The notes under the pieces: model-generated
The model's database searches: none
Told to the model about the DNA's origin: nothing
The model's input: the letters and a program-made list of their open reading frames with translations, nothing else
Part shown: positions 7,485-14,517 of the stretch, one piece after another
Numbering within the stretch: the stretch's first letter is position 1
How the letters are laid out: the number at the start of each line of letters is the position of its first letter
NCBI GenBank assembly: GCA_947442095.1
Contig: CANEVG010000010.1
Coordinates: 1-21,438 of the forward strand
Length of the DNA stretch: 21,438 bases
Source of the DNA: Sphingomonadaceae bacterium
GTDB lineage: Bacteria > Pseudomonadota > Alphaproteobacteria > Sphingomonadales > Sphingomonadaceae
Direction: 5' to 3'
Position numbers and translations under genes: made by a program

Positions 7485-8470
7485 CGCGCGCTGCCTTTCA
7501 GGTGCTTGGTGAAGAAGGGCAGAACGTGGGTGCGGAACCGTTCCTGCACCCGGTTGCCATGATCGCCCACATAAATCTCCCCGTCGTGCTTGATGCCGAA
7601 CCGGGTCAGCGTGTCATGCATCTGTTCATAGTCCGCGCGCACGAAGTCGGTATCGCCGGTATCGAGGCCAATGCCGCGCATCCGGCGCAGCATTGGCAAA
7701 TACTGCGATGCCATAGCAATCGGCGCATTGGCGGCCCACTTGGCGATCACCAGTTCATTCACTTTGCCCTCGTTCATCGCCAGATCGGCATAGAACGGCG
7801 GCTTGCCCGGATTGGGCGCCCATGCCGCCGAAATCGCGAAGTAACCCCGGCTCAGCCAGTCCGCCGCCAGCGCCTGATCCACGGAATAGCTCTCGAGTTT
7901 GGGGTCCACCGACGAAGCCAAGCGCGGAATCTGGCAGCAGGGGTTCATCGCATAGAGCGCGCTGAACACATCGGCGTGCTTCATGCCCAGCTTGAACGTG
8001 CCGTGTCCTCCCATCGAATGCCCGGCGAGGCCCCGCGCCTCACGCCGCGCAATCGTGCGAAAGTGCTTGTCGGTCCAGGCCACGAGTTCGCCTGCGATGA
8101 AGTCCTCAAAATTGCCCACCGTGGGCGAGTTCGCATACATCGAGCCGCCCCACTTGGTCATGGTGTCGGGCACCACGATGATCACTTGCGCACCTGATGC
8201 CTGAAGCGATGCGTCAAAATCTCTTCCCTCGGCGTAGTCCTGCGCCGTCGAGTTGAACCCGTGGAGGAAATAGACGACCGGATAGCGCCGGTTCCGCGCC
8301 TTGTCGTAGCTGTCCGGCAGGATGACAAAGACGGTGCGATCGGCCGAGTTGCCCTCAAGATTGCCTTCCACCGCCGCGCTGTGAACGACGGTCTTCTCCA
8401 CCCGCGCGATGGCGGGCTGGCCAAGGCCAAGCATGGCGAGACAGGCAAGAACCATTTTGAAGTACATCAT
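7481..8470 (-). CDS. Secreted alpha/beta-hydrolase esterase (esterase D/FrmB-like)
   Basis: 329 residues with an N-terminal signal peptide (hydrophobic run to about residue 22). The fold is the putative-esterase (esterase D, antigen-85-like) family: V-V-Y-F-L-H-G-F-N-S (oxyanion side, 65-74), nucleophile elbow G-H-S-M-G-G with Ser152, and a C-terminal catalytic His in G-D-H-G-N-R (His304); the acid is likely an Asp in G-L-D-T-G-D-T-D-F. It probably hydrolyses acyl esters or thioesters in the periplasm. The gene starts 17 bases after the dehydrogenase stop, behind GGAG; ATG 8470 and the adjacent ATG 8467 are both possible. The end overlaps the carboxyltransferase start. Embedded in a leucine/isovalerate operon, it may release branched-chain acyl groups from esters (inference). 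Confidence 0.88.
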   Translation of the reverse strand: MMYFKMVLACLAMLGLGQPAIARVEKTVVHSAAVEGNLEGNSADRTVFVILPDSYDKARNRRYPVVYFLHGFNSTAQDYAEGRDFDASLQASGAQVIIVVPDTMTKWGGSMYANSPTVGNFEDFIAGELVAWTDKHFRTIARREARGLAGHSMGGHGTFKLGMKHADVFSALYAMNPCCQIPRLASSVDPKLESYSVDQALAADWLSRGYFAISAAWAPNPGKPPFYADLAMNEGKVNELVIAKWAANAPIAMASQYLPMLRRMRGIGLDTGDTDFVRADYEQMHDTLTRFGIKHDGEIYVGDHGNRVQERFRTHVLPFFTKHLKGSAR

Positions 8471-8487
8471 TCTCTCCGTGGGCTGTT

Positions 8488-9654
8488 CTATTGCGCCCCG
8501 ATCAACTCGCGCCCGATCAGCATGCGGCGGATCTCATTGGTCCCCGCGCCGATATCGAGCAGCTTGGCATCGCGCAGATAGCGTTCGACCGGCCAGTCCT
8601 TGGTATAGCCCGCACCGCCCAGCGCCTGCACCGCCTCGCCCGCCGTGCGGAACGCATTTTCACTCGACATCAGGATCACCCCCGCCGCATCGAAGCGGGT
8701 GGTCTGCCCGGCGTCAGCGGCACGCGCGACGGCGTAAGTGTACGCCCGCGCCGATTGCAGCGCGACATACATGTCCGCCACTTTGCCCTGCATCAGCTGG
8801 AACGCGCCTACCGGCTTGCCGAACTGCTTACGTTCACGGACATAAGGGATAACCGTGTCGAGGCAGGCCTGCATGATGCCGAGCGAGATCCCCGCCAGCA
8901 CCACGCGCTCGTAATCAAGGCCGCTCATCAGCACGCCGACGCCGCCGTGGAGCGGGCCCATCACGTTTTCCTCTGGCACGAAGCAATCGCTGAATACGAG
9001 TTCTGCCGTGGGTGATCCGCGCATGCCCATTTTGTCGATCTTCTGGCCGATGGAGAAGCCGGGCATGTCCTTCTCGATCAGGAACGCGGTGATGCCCCGG
9101 CTCGCCGCCTCGGGTGCGGTCTTGGCATAGACTACCAGCGTATCCGCATAAGTCGCGTTGGTGATCCAGAACTTGGTGCCATTGAGCAGGAACCCGCCCT
9201 GCACGCTTTCAGCTTTGAGTTTCATTGAGACAACGTCAGATCCCGCGCCCGCCTCGGACATGGCGAGGCTGCCGACGTGTTCGCCTGAGATCAGCCCCGG
9301 CAGATACTTCGCCTTCTGCTCATCATTGCCCCAGCGGCGGATCTGGTTGATGCAAAGGTTCGAATGTGCGCCGTAGCTTAGCCCAACCGAGGCCGAGGCG
9401 CGGCTCACTTCCTCCACCGCCATCACGTGATCGAGATAGCCGAGCCCCAGCCCGCCCCATTCTTCCTCCACGGTAATGCCGTGCAGCCCCAACGCGCCCA
9501 TCGCGGGCCACAGCTCGCGCGGGAACCAGTCTTCGGCGTCCACTTTGGCGGCCAGCGGAGCGATCTCTTCATCGGCAAAGCGGGCCGCCGCATCGCGGAT
9601 CATCAGGGCGCTTTCGGGCAGGCCGAAATCAAGCTCGGGGGTGGCGCGCATCAT
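8488..9654 (-). CDS. ivd: Isovaleryl-CoA dehydrogenase
   Basis: 388 residues, full length for the acyl-CoA dehydrogenase family. FAD and substrate motifs are visible: A-M-S-E-A-G-A-G-S-D-V (131-141), W-I-T-N (163-166), R-K-Q-F-G-K-P-V and the C-terminal L-G-G-A-G-Y-T-K-D-W-P-V-E-R-Y-L-R-D with I-G-A-G-T-N-E-I. The catalytic Glu is in L-D-Y-E-R-V-V-L-A (Glu249), the position used by isovaleryl-CoA dehydrogenases rather than the C-terminal-loop Glu of medium-chain enzymes. It oxidises isovaleryl-CoA to 3-methylcrotonyl-CoA, the substrate of the carboxylase encoded next. GAGGAG lies 6 bases before ATG 9654 (a second ATG follows at once). It is the first gene of the - strand operon, facing away from a LysR regulator. 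Confidence 0.93.
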   Translation of the reverse strand: MMRATPELDFGLPESALMIRDAAARFADEEIAPLAAKVDAEDWFPRELWPAMGALGLHGITVEEEWGGLGLGYLDHVMAVEEVSRASASVGLSYGAHSNLCINQIRRWGNDEQKAKYLPGLISGEHVGSLAMSEAGAGSDVVSMKLKAESVQGGFLLNGTKFWITNATYADTLVVYAKTAPEAASRGITAFLIEKDMPGFSIGQKIDKMGMRGSPTAELVFSDCFVPEENVMGPLHGGVGVLMSGLDYERVVLAGISLGIMQACLDTVIPYVRERKQFGKPVGAFQLMQGKVADMYVALQSARAYTYAVARAADAGQTTRFDAAGVILMSSENAFRTAGEAVQALGGAGYTKDWPVERYLRDAKLLDIGAGTNEIRRMLIGRELIGAQ

Positions 9655-9700
9655 GTCAGACTCCTCAATCCGGGAGGCAGTCTATGGGAAAGGGCAGCCT

Positions 9701-9747
9701 TTTGAAAAATTGAATTTCACCGGCAGGTACTATAGAAAAAACCTATG
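9701..9747. promoter_or_regulatory. Divergent control region with two dyads (candidate LysR sites)
   Basis: The 90-bp gap between the dehydrogenase and lysR genes contains an AT-rich stretch unlike its surroundings. One dyad, TGAAA-N7-TTTCA, spans 9703-9719. A second, ATAG-N7-CTAT (9732-9746), fits the T-N11-A rule of LysR boxes (T9733, A9745) and overlaps the lysR start codon, as expected for an autorepressing site. A loose -35/-10 pair for lysR may be TTGAAA 9702 and TACTAT 9728, but the 20-base spacer is long. Confidence 0.45.
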
Positions 9748-10596
9748 CTGAACCGCCGCCACCTCCGCCAGTTCCTCGCGCTTGTCGATACCGGCTCGTT
9801 CACCGCGGCGGCGAACCAGCTGCATGTCGCGCAGCCCACGCTCTCTGCCGGGATCGCCGAACTGGAACGCACGCTTGGCACCCCGATCATCCTGCGCGAA
9901 CGGCGCGCACTGCGCCTGACCGAAGCGGGCAATCGGCTGCTCGTCCACGCCCGCGCGATCGAGCGCGCGTTCGGCCTAGCCGAGCGCTGGGTGCAGGGAA
10001 CGCCGCCGCCTGCCCCGCCGCTGCGGCTCGGCGTGATCTCCTCGATAGCCACGCGCACGATGGCCGCGATCGCCGCGCGCTATGCCGAAAATGCTACGGC
10101 GCTGCTCACGCTTACAGATGCGCCCGATGCAGACCTGCGCCGCCGCCTGGTCGAACACCGCCTCGATGCGATCCTAACCACTTTGCGCACCCCGGAGGAA
10201 GGCGAACTGCTGCTGGAAGAGGACTACGCGATGATCCTGCCCGCCGCGCACCGGCTCGCCGCCCGGTCCCTGCTACAACCGGAGGAGCTTGCGGGCGAGA
10301 CCATGATCGCGCGCCGCTCCTGCGAGATTCTTGCCGAAACCAGCCGCTTCTTCACGGCGCGCGGCGTGCGGCCTCATTTTGCGTACCGCGCGGCCAACGA
10401 AGACCGCTGCCTCATGCTGGTAGCCGCGGGCGCTGGCGTCACCACCGCGCCGGTTTCGCTTGTGGTGCCGGGCACTGTCGCGATCCCGCTGCAGGGCTAT
10501 GACTTTCGCCGCCGGATCGGCCTGATCGTGGCGAGCGGGCAGGAGGACATCGTCGCAGCGAGCAGCCTGCGCGCCATTCTGCGCGAGGTTGTCTGA
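9745..10596 (+). CDS. LysR-family transcriptional regulator
   Basis: 283 residues, slightly short for the family. The N-terminal winged helix-turn-helix is clear: L-R-Q-F-L-A-L-V-D-T-G-S-F-T-A-A-A-N, then Q-P-T-L-S-A-G-I-A-E-L-E and L-T-E-A-G. The C-terminal two-lobed effector domain includes L-R-L-G-V-I-S-S-I-A and the late segment R-R-I-G-L-I-V-A. It lies back to back with the isovaleryl-CoA dehydrogenase operon across 90 bp, so control of that operon, perhaps in response to a branched-chain acyl-CoA or 2-oxo acid, is the natural inference. The start codon lies within a LysR-box-like dyad. Known liu/leucine-catabolic operons in other proteobacteria are usually controlled by MerR- or TetR-type regulators, so a LysR protein would be a local replacement. 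Confidence 0.92.
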   Translation: MLNRRHLRQFLALVDTGSFTAAANQLHVAQPTLSAGIAELERTLGTPIILRERRALRLTEAGNRLLVHARAIERAFGLAERWVQGTPPPAPPLRLGVISSIATRTMAAIAARYAENATALLTLTDAPDADLRRRLVEHRLDAILTTLRTPEEGELLLEEDYAMILPAAHRLAARSLLQPEELAGETMIARRSCEILAETSRFFTARGVRPHFAYRAANEDRCLMLVAAGAGVTTAPVSLVVPGTVAIPLQGYDFRRRIGLIVASGQEDIVAASSLRAILREVV

Positions 10597-10739
10597 CGAC
10601 CTTCCCCAAAGGCACCGTGCTCGCCCCCCTGCTGGCGGAGTGGCATTAATGGCACATTGATCCCGCATCATGCTGCAGCGCGGAACAACCCTGATGGACC
10701 CGGGTTCTAAGCCTCACCCAGTCCATCAAGGAAACTCCC

Positions 10740-12050
10740 ATGACAACTTACACCGCCGCTGCTCCGGTTTCCGGAGCGGGTACCTTGCGCGCCCGCCACC
10801 TGCTCGGCAGCGCCGCAGCAGTGCTGACGCTTGGTCTACTGGCCCCGTCTGCCGCTTCCGCGCAGGAAGTGTGCGCGGTGATCCCCGGCAGCGTAACCTG
10901 CCTGCCCACGGCCGCAACACCCCAGTTCAGCGTCGGCACGGCCATTACCCTCGACGACACCGGCACTCCGGTCATCCTGCCCGCCGATGCGGTGAACACC
11001 GGGTTCGTGCGCTACGATGTGGTCACGACTGCGCCGGCCGGCACCCTTGCCCTCGTCGCCTCGCCCAGCGATGCCGCCTTGCACACCGCGCGGTATGGTA
11101 CAGCGCTGCGCAACATCTGGACCAAGTCTGCCGACATGGTCACCACGCACATGCAATCGCGCCGCGATGCCTTGTGGTCGATGGGCGGCACGCCGGTCGC
11201 CGGCAAGTTCTGGGTTGCGATGTCCGGTTCGCAGGACACCATCCGCGCGGCGCGCCGCTATGGCACGCTCGGCCAGACCAATGTGACCGACATGGGCGTG
11301 CGCCAGGACATTTTCGGCGGCCAGATCGGGCTTGATCTGGGCGGCGGCGTTGGCACGCGCGGCGGCTTTGCCGTGGGGCTGACCGGCGGTTACAGCAATT
11401 CGCGCGCGCGCCTTGGTAACACGCCCGATGTGCTCTCGGTCAACGCCATCAACGGCGGCGCCTACTTCAGCTTCACCCAGGGCAACATCTTCGCCAACGG
11501 CCTTGGCAAGTATGACTACTACTGGGCCGATGCAAAGAGCCAAACCGGCAACTTCGCGCAGAGCCTGCACGGCCACGCCTATGGCGCGCGCGGCGAGATC
11601 GGCCTGCGCGGCGGCAGCGACAGCCTGTTCATCGAGCCGCTGGCCCAGTTCACCTGGGTCAAGACCTCGCTCGACAGCTTCGGCGTGCGCGGCACCAGCG
11701 TCTCGTTCGACGACCGTGACGGCATGCGCGGCAAGGCCGGCGTGCGCATCGGCGGCGCGGCCGCGTTGGGCCCCGACAACCGCCTCTCGTTCTATGTGGG
11801 CGGCAATTATGTCCACAACTTCAAGAACGAAGGCGGCATCACGCTTGCCAACGCAGGCGGCACTTATACCTACACCGGCATCCGCACCCCGGACTACGGC
11901 GAGGCCGTAGGCGGCATCAGCATTGCCACCAACCGCTCGGTCAGTGGTTTCATCGAAGGCGCCTACAGTCGCGGCTTCAAGAACGGCACTGACGCCACCG
12001 AAAGGCGCAGCGGCATGGCCGGCCGTGCGGGCGTGACTGTGAAGTTCTGA
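10740..12050 (+). CDS. Autotransporter-type outer-membrane beta-barrel protein, short passenger
   Basis: 436 residues. A long signal peptide (basic region at R17-R19, hydrophobic core 21-35) ends at A-S-A|Q near residue 41. A short N-terminal domain of about 90 residues (with a Cys pair in V-C-A-V-I-P-G-S-V-T-C) is followed from about residue 150 by alternating amphipathic strands rich in Gly and aromatics, e.g. G-G-F-A-V-G-L-T-G-G-Y and L-S-F-Y-V-G-G-N-Y, and ends in G-V-T-V-K-F with the terminal Phe read by the BAM machinery. This matches the autotransporter beta-domain family. There is no sizeable passenger, so a porin-like or adhesion role is possible. AAGGAAA lies a few bases before ATG 10740. 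It stands alone, behind lysR and before a long gap. Confidence 0.82.
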   Translation: MTTYTAAAPVSGAGTLRARHLLGSAAAVLTLGLLAPSAASAQEVCAVIPGSVTCLPTAATPQFSVGTAITLDDTGTPVILPADAVNTGFVRYDVVTTAPAGTLALVASPSDAALHTARYGTALRNIWTKSADMVTTHMQSRRDALWSMGGTPVAGKFWVAMSGSQDTIRAARRYGTLGQTNVTDMGVRQDIFGGQIGLDLGGGVGTRGGFAVGLTGGYSNSRARLGNTPDVLSVNAINGGAYFSFTQGNIFANGLGKYDYYWADAKSQTGNFAQSLHGHAYGARGEIGLRGGSDSLFIEPLAQFTWVKTSLDSFGVRGTSVSFDDRDGMRGKAGVRIGGAAALGPDNRLSFYVGGNYVHNFKNEGGITLANAGGTYTYTGIRTPDYGEAVGGISIATNRSVSGFIEGAYSRGFKNGTDATERRSGMAGRAGVTVKF

Positions 12051-12253
12051 TCGGCTTCCTCCCCCGTTGACCGCTGAGGCGGGAACCGCGGGGAGGTTGG
12101 CACGGTTGGCACGGTTCCGGGCAAAACGGCGGCCCTGAACCCTCGCTTCCAAACCCAACTGACTTCACCAACTTCACCCGTGTGCACTTTGTGAAGCTGG
12201 AAGCATGCTGCAAAACCTTTGCCGGAAACGCGGTGGAAGACCGACAAAGCCCG

Positions 12254-12285
12254 CCCCCGTGCGCAGACCCTGCGTGCGGGGGTTT
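12254..12285 (+). terminator. Strong hairpin with short U run, possible terminator
   Basis: The arms 12254-12266 and 12270-12282 pair over 13 bp in RNA if two central G-U wobbles are allowed, with a 3-base loop (ACC), followed by TTT. It lies 200 bases after the autotransporter stop on the same strand and could end that transcript, but the U run is short. Confidence 0.4.
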
Positions 12286-12694
12286 CGGCGTGTGCGCCGG
12301 AGATGACCACGATGAAAAGAGGGGGCGTTCGCGTGCCAATGCGGGGGCGTGCAGGAAAGGGGTTTGTGGGGCGGGGTATTTGGCAATTGACCCGCTTCCT
12401 GCAAGGCCTCGTCGATAAAAAACCGACGTAGGGGCAGGCCGTTGCAAATGTTGCATCCGTCAGCGAAGCAACAGTCCAAGCAGCCTTTGCCGCTCGCTCT
12501 CGCGCCTTGCTGTCTGCCACCAAGCGCGCATTGGGGTTCGCCATCAAGCAAAGTGAATCGGCGGCACTGGCATTTCTTGAGAGCGACGCCAGGTAACCTC
12601 ACCAGTCCGGTGGGGATCATGGTCTGCTGGCGCGGCTGTTTCGGCTGAACGAGGAAAGGGCAGGTTTGGGGTGACGGCCCCCTCTCGGGACCCT

Positions 12695-12718
12695 CTCCCC
12701 CAATGGGGAGCGCTTTTT
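12695..12718 (+). terminator. Hairpin plus T5, terminator-like, or part of a repeat
   Basis: CTCCCC-CAAT-GGGGAG forms a perfect 6-bp stem, followed by CGC and then five T. The three-base offset before the T run weakens it as an intrinsic terminator. It sits in the repeat-rich gap and may instead be one unit of a dispersed palindromic element. Confidence 0.35.
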
Positions 12719-12947
12719 GGGGCTTGGTGTGTTTGCTCAAGGTGCCCCTCCGCCACCTTCGGTGGTCCCCCTCCCCATGCCGCGGAGGAATTGCCCCCCG
12801 TATGGCCCTTTGGGCCAGCCACCGCCCCATTCGCGCGGTTCCTGCAAAAACAGGGAGGATCGCGGCGCCGAGCTGATTTATGGGATGCAAGAGCGCCTAT
12901 GGGCCTCGGGGGCCCTTGCCCGCCGGAGGCATCTAGAACGCCCTCCC

Positions 12948-13838
12948 CTACCCCAGAACAGGTCTAAAGCCTGTGCCATCGCGCAGGACGCGGGCGGTGT
13001 GGTTGCCGCCGAAGTGGGCGGGGATGAGCAGGGCTTCGCGGCTGGCGGCCATGTCCAGCACTTTGCGGCGGGTTTCGCGGGCCTCGTCCGGCGCTTCGCA
13101 GAAAATGCTGTTCCATTCGGGGCGGTAGATCTGGGCGGGGTGGTGGACAACGTCGCCCACGAACAGCGCGGTGTCTTCTTTACCCGCCACTGCGAGCATC
13201 ATGCTGCCGGGGGTGTGGCCGGGGCAGGCGTGGAGCGTGAGGCCGGGCGCGACCTCAAATCCTTCTTCCGCCCATTCGGCGCGGCCGGCGGCGATGATGG
13301 GGGCGACGCTGTCTTCATACATGCCGCCATTGACCGCAGCACCGATGCCGGCGGGGCCTGCGGCGGTATCGTCCGGGTCCCAATAGGCGCGGTCGGCGAG
13401 CGGGAGGATGTAGCGCGCGTTGCGGAAGGTCGGCTCCCAGCGGCCTTCGACCAAGCGGGTGTTCCAGCCGACGTGATCGACGTGGATGTGTGAGCACACG
13501 ACCACATCGATATCTTCGGGCTGGTAGCCGGCGCGGGCAAGATTGCCCAGGAAATCAGTCTGGAGCTGGCTGAAGATCGGCAGGCCCGGCCGGTCCTTAT
13601 CATTCCCCGCGCCGGTATCGAACAGGATGCGCTGCGTGCCGGTGTCGAGCACCCAGCTTTGCAGGAAGGCATAAAGCTTGCCGGAGGCGGGATCGTAGTA
13701 TTCGGGGGCGAATTCCTCGGCATGGGGTTCCCAGCCTTCCGCCGTGTAGCCGGCGAAAAGGTGTGCCGGAGGCGCGAAGGTGCCCTGCCATTCCTCGATG
13801 CGGTGGACGGTGAGGTTGCCAAGATCAATACGGTCCAT
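12948..13838 (-). CDS. MBL-fold metallohydrolase
   Basis: 296 residues from ATG 13838, preceded by GGAG at good spacing; an upstream extension to 14327 overlaps the divergent HPP gene in antisense and is rejected. The zinc-binding set is complete: H-I-H-V-D-H (His117, His119, Asp121, His122), His208 in P-G-H-T-P-G, Asp229 in G-D-V-V-H-H, and His275 in P-A-H-F. The layout fits the glyoxalase-II/lactonase/methyl-parathion-hydrolase branch of the metallo-beta-lactamase superfamily. No signal peptide is seen, so it is probably cytoplasmic. The substrate cannot be deduced; an N-acyl-homoserine lactone or other lactone or ester is possible. It stands alone, convergent with nothing and divergent from the HPP gene. 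Confidence 0.88.
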   Translation of the reverse strand: MDRIDLGNLTVHRIEEWQGTFAPPAHLFAGYTAEGWEPHAEEFAPEYYDPASGKLYAFLQSWVLDTGTQRILFDTGAGNDKDRPGLPIFSQLQTDFLGNLARAGYQPEDIDVVVCSHIHVDHVGWNTRLVEGRWEPTFRNARYILPLADRAYWDPDDTAAGPAGIGAAVNGGMYEDSVAPIIAAGRAEWAEEGFEVAPGLTLHACPGHTPGSMMLAVAGKEDTALFVGDVVHHPAQIYRPEWNSIFCEAPDEARETRRKVLDMAASREALLIPAHFGGNHTARVLRDGTGFRPVLG

Positions 13839-13962
13839 CGGGGGCTCCGGGGTGCGAGGGCTTGCTGGTGGCCATAGTGAGCGAGACGGACGCTGCCGCA
13901 AGTGACATTTTGTGGGGGACATCGGGGAAGGTTTCTGACAAGCGGCGCGCGGAGACAGAGCG

Positions 13963-14517
13963 ATGGATGAGACCGCCCCAGCCAGTTCCACGAAAGAAGG
14001 GGCCAATGTCGCAGCGATGGTACGCGGGCGGGGCATGGCGGCGCTGGGCATCGCGCTGCTGACGCTGGTGCTACTGCAGGGCATCGTGTTGGTATCATAC
14101 CTTGCGGGGCTGGCGCTTATGCTGCCTTCGTGGGCTTCGAGCGTGGCGATTCTGGTGGGGTGCCGGGATATTCCCTCGGCCCGGCCGCGCAGCGCATGCT
14201 TGGGCCATCTGGTATGCGGCGCTGTCGGGGTGGCGGCGTTATGGCTGGCGGGACCCTTTGCGCAGCCCTGGGCTATGGGGCTGGCCGCGCCTGCCGTTGC
14301 CGTAGCAGTGCCGCTGATGTGGGCCATGCGCTGCTATCACCCGCCCGCCGCCGCCAATGCCGCGATCCCGCTGTTTACGGCGGCGACGATGCCGGTTTAT
14401 GCCATGGCGGTGGTGCTGGGGGCGGTGCTTTTGTTTGCAGCGGCGAGCGTGCTGGACCGGCTGGACCTGTCTAAAGATCAACCGTCAGATAGCCGCCGAA
14501 GCGCCGCCCGGCGATGA
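13963..14517 (+). CDS. HPP-family integral membrane protein
   Basis: 184 residues with about four or five hydrophobic helices. The family name motif is present as C-Y-H-P-P-A-A-A-N-A (residues 124-133), together with the upstream P-S-W-A-S-S-V-A-I-L-V and G-H-L-V-C-G-A-V-G-V, which match the HPP domain layout. Plant chloroplast HPP proteins have been linked to nitrite transport; bacterial members are mostly uncharacterised, so transport of a small anion is only a guess. GGAGA lies 7 bases before ATG 13963. The last 47 bases overlap the 3' end of the convergent TonB-dependent receptor gene, so the two mRNAs are complementary at their tails. Confidence 0.8.
   Translation: MDETAPASSTKEGANVAAMVRGRGMAALGIALLTLVLLQGIVLVSYLAGLALMLPSWASSVAILVGCRDIPSARPRSACLGHLVCGAVGVAALWLAGPFAQPWAMGLAAPAVAVAVPLMWAMRCYHPPAAANAAIPLFTAATMPVYAMAVVLGAVLLFAAASVLDRLDLSKDQPSDSRRSAARR

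Larger units (their letters stand above)
12051..12947. other. Gene-free, repeat- and hairpin-rich gap of about 900 bp
   Basis: No open frame here has a credible protein; the longer ones read as Pro/Arg/Gly-rich shadow translations. Visible structure: 9-base direct repeats GGTTGGCAC (12095-12112) and ACTTCACCA-like (12162-12178); a 7-bp inverted repeat CCTCCCC/GGGGAGG (12058-12064, 12090-12096) just after the autotransporter stop; a 13-bp hairpin at 12254-12282; a hairpin followed by five T at 12695-12718; CCACC-TTC-GGTGG at 12753-12765; and GGGCC-TCGGG-GGCCC at 12901-12915 inside a larger GCCTC/GAGGC dyad (12903-12930). Together this looks like an accumulation of dispersed GC-rich intergenic repeats. 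Confidence 0.65.

Noticed and set aside
9355..9372. GGTTCGAAT resembling a tRNA T-arm
   Set aside because: It lies inside the isovaleryl-CoA dehydrogenase coding sequence and no acceptor, D or anticodon arms can be formed around it.
10650..10664. TGGCACA resembling a sigma54 -24 element before the autotransporter gene
   Set aside because: There is CC, not GC, at the required -12 distance.
12174..12890. - strand open frame of 238 codons in the gene-free gap
   Set aside because: Low-complexity Pro/Arg/Gly translation with no domain, spanning several hairpin repeats; other frames here look equally random.
12717..13493. + strand open frame of 258 codons overlapping the MBL-fold gene
   Set aside because: Mostly antisense to the MBL-fold hydrolase, whose full zinc-ligand set is on the - strand.
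13839..14327. N-terminal extension of the MBL-fold hydrolase
   Set aside because: It runs antisense through the HPP gene and lacks any family sequence; ATG 13838 has a ribosome site and starts the domain.
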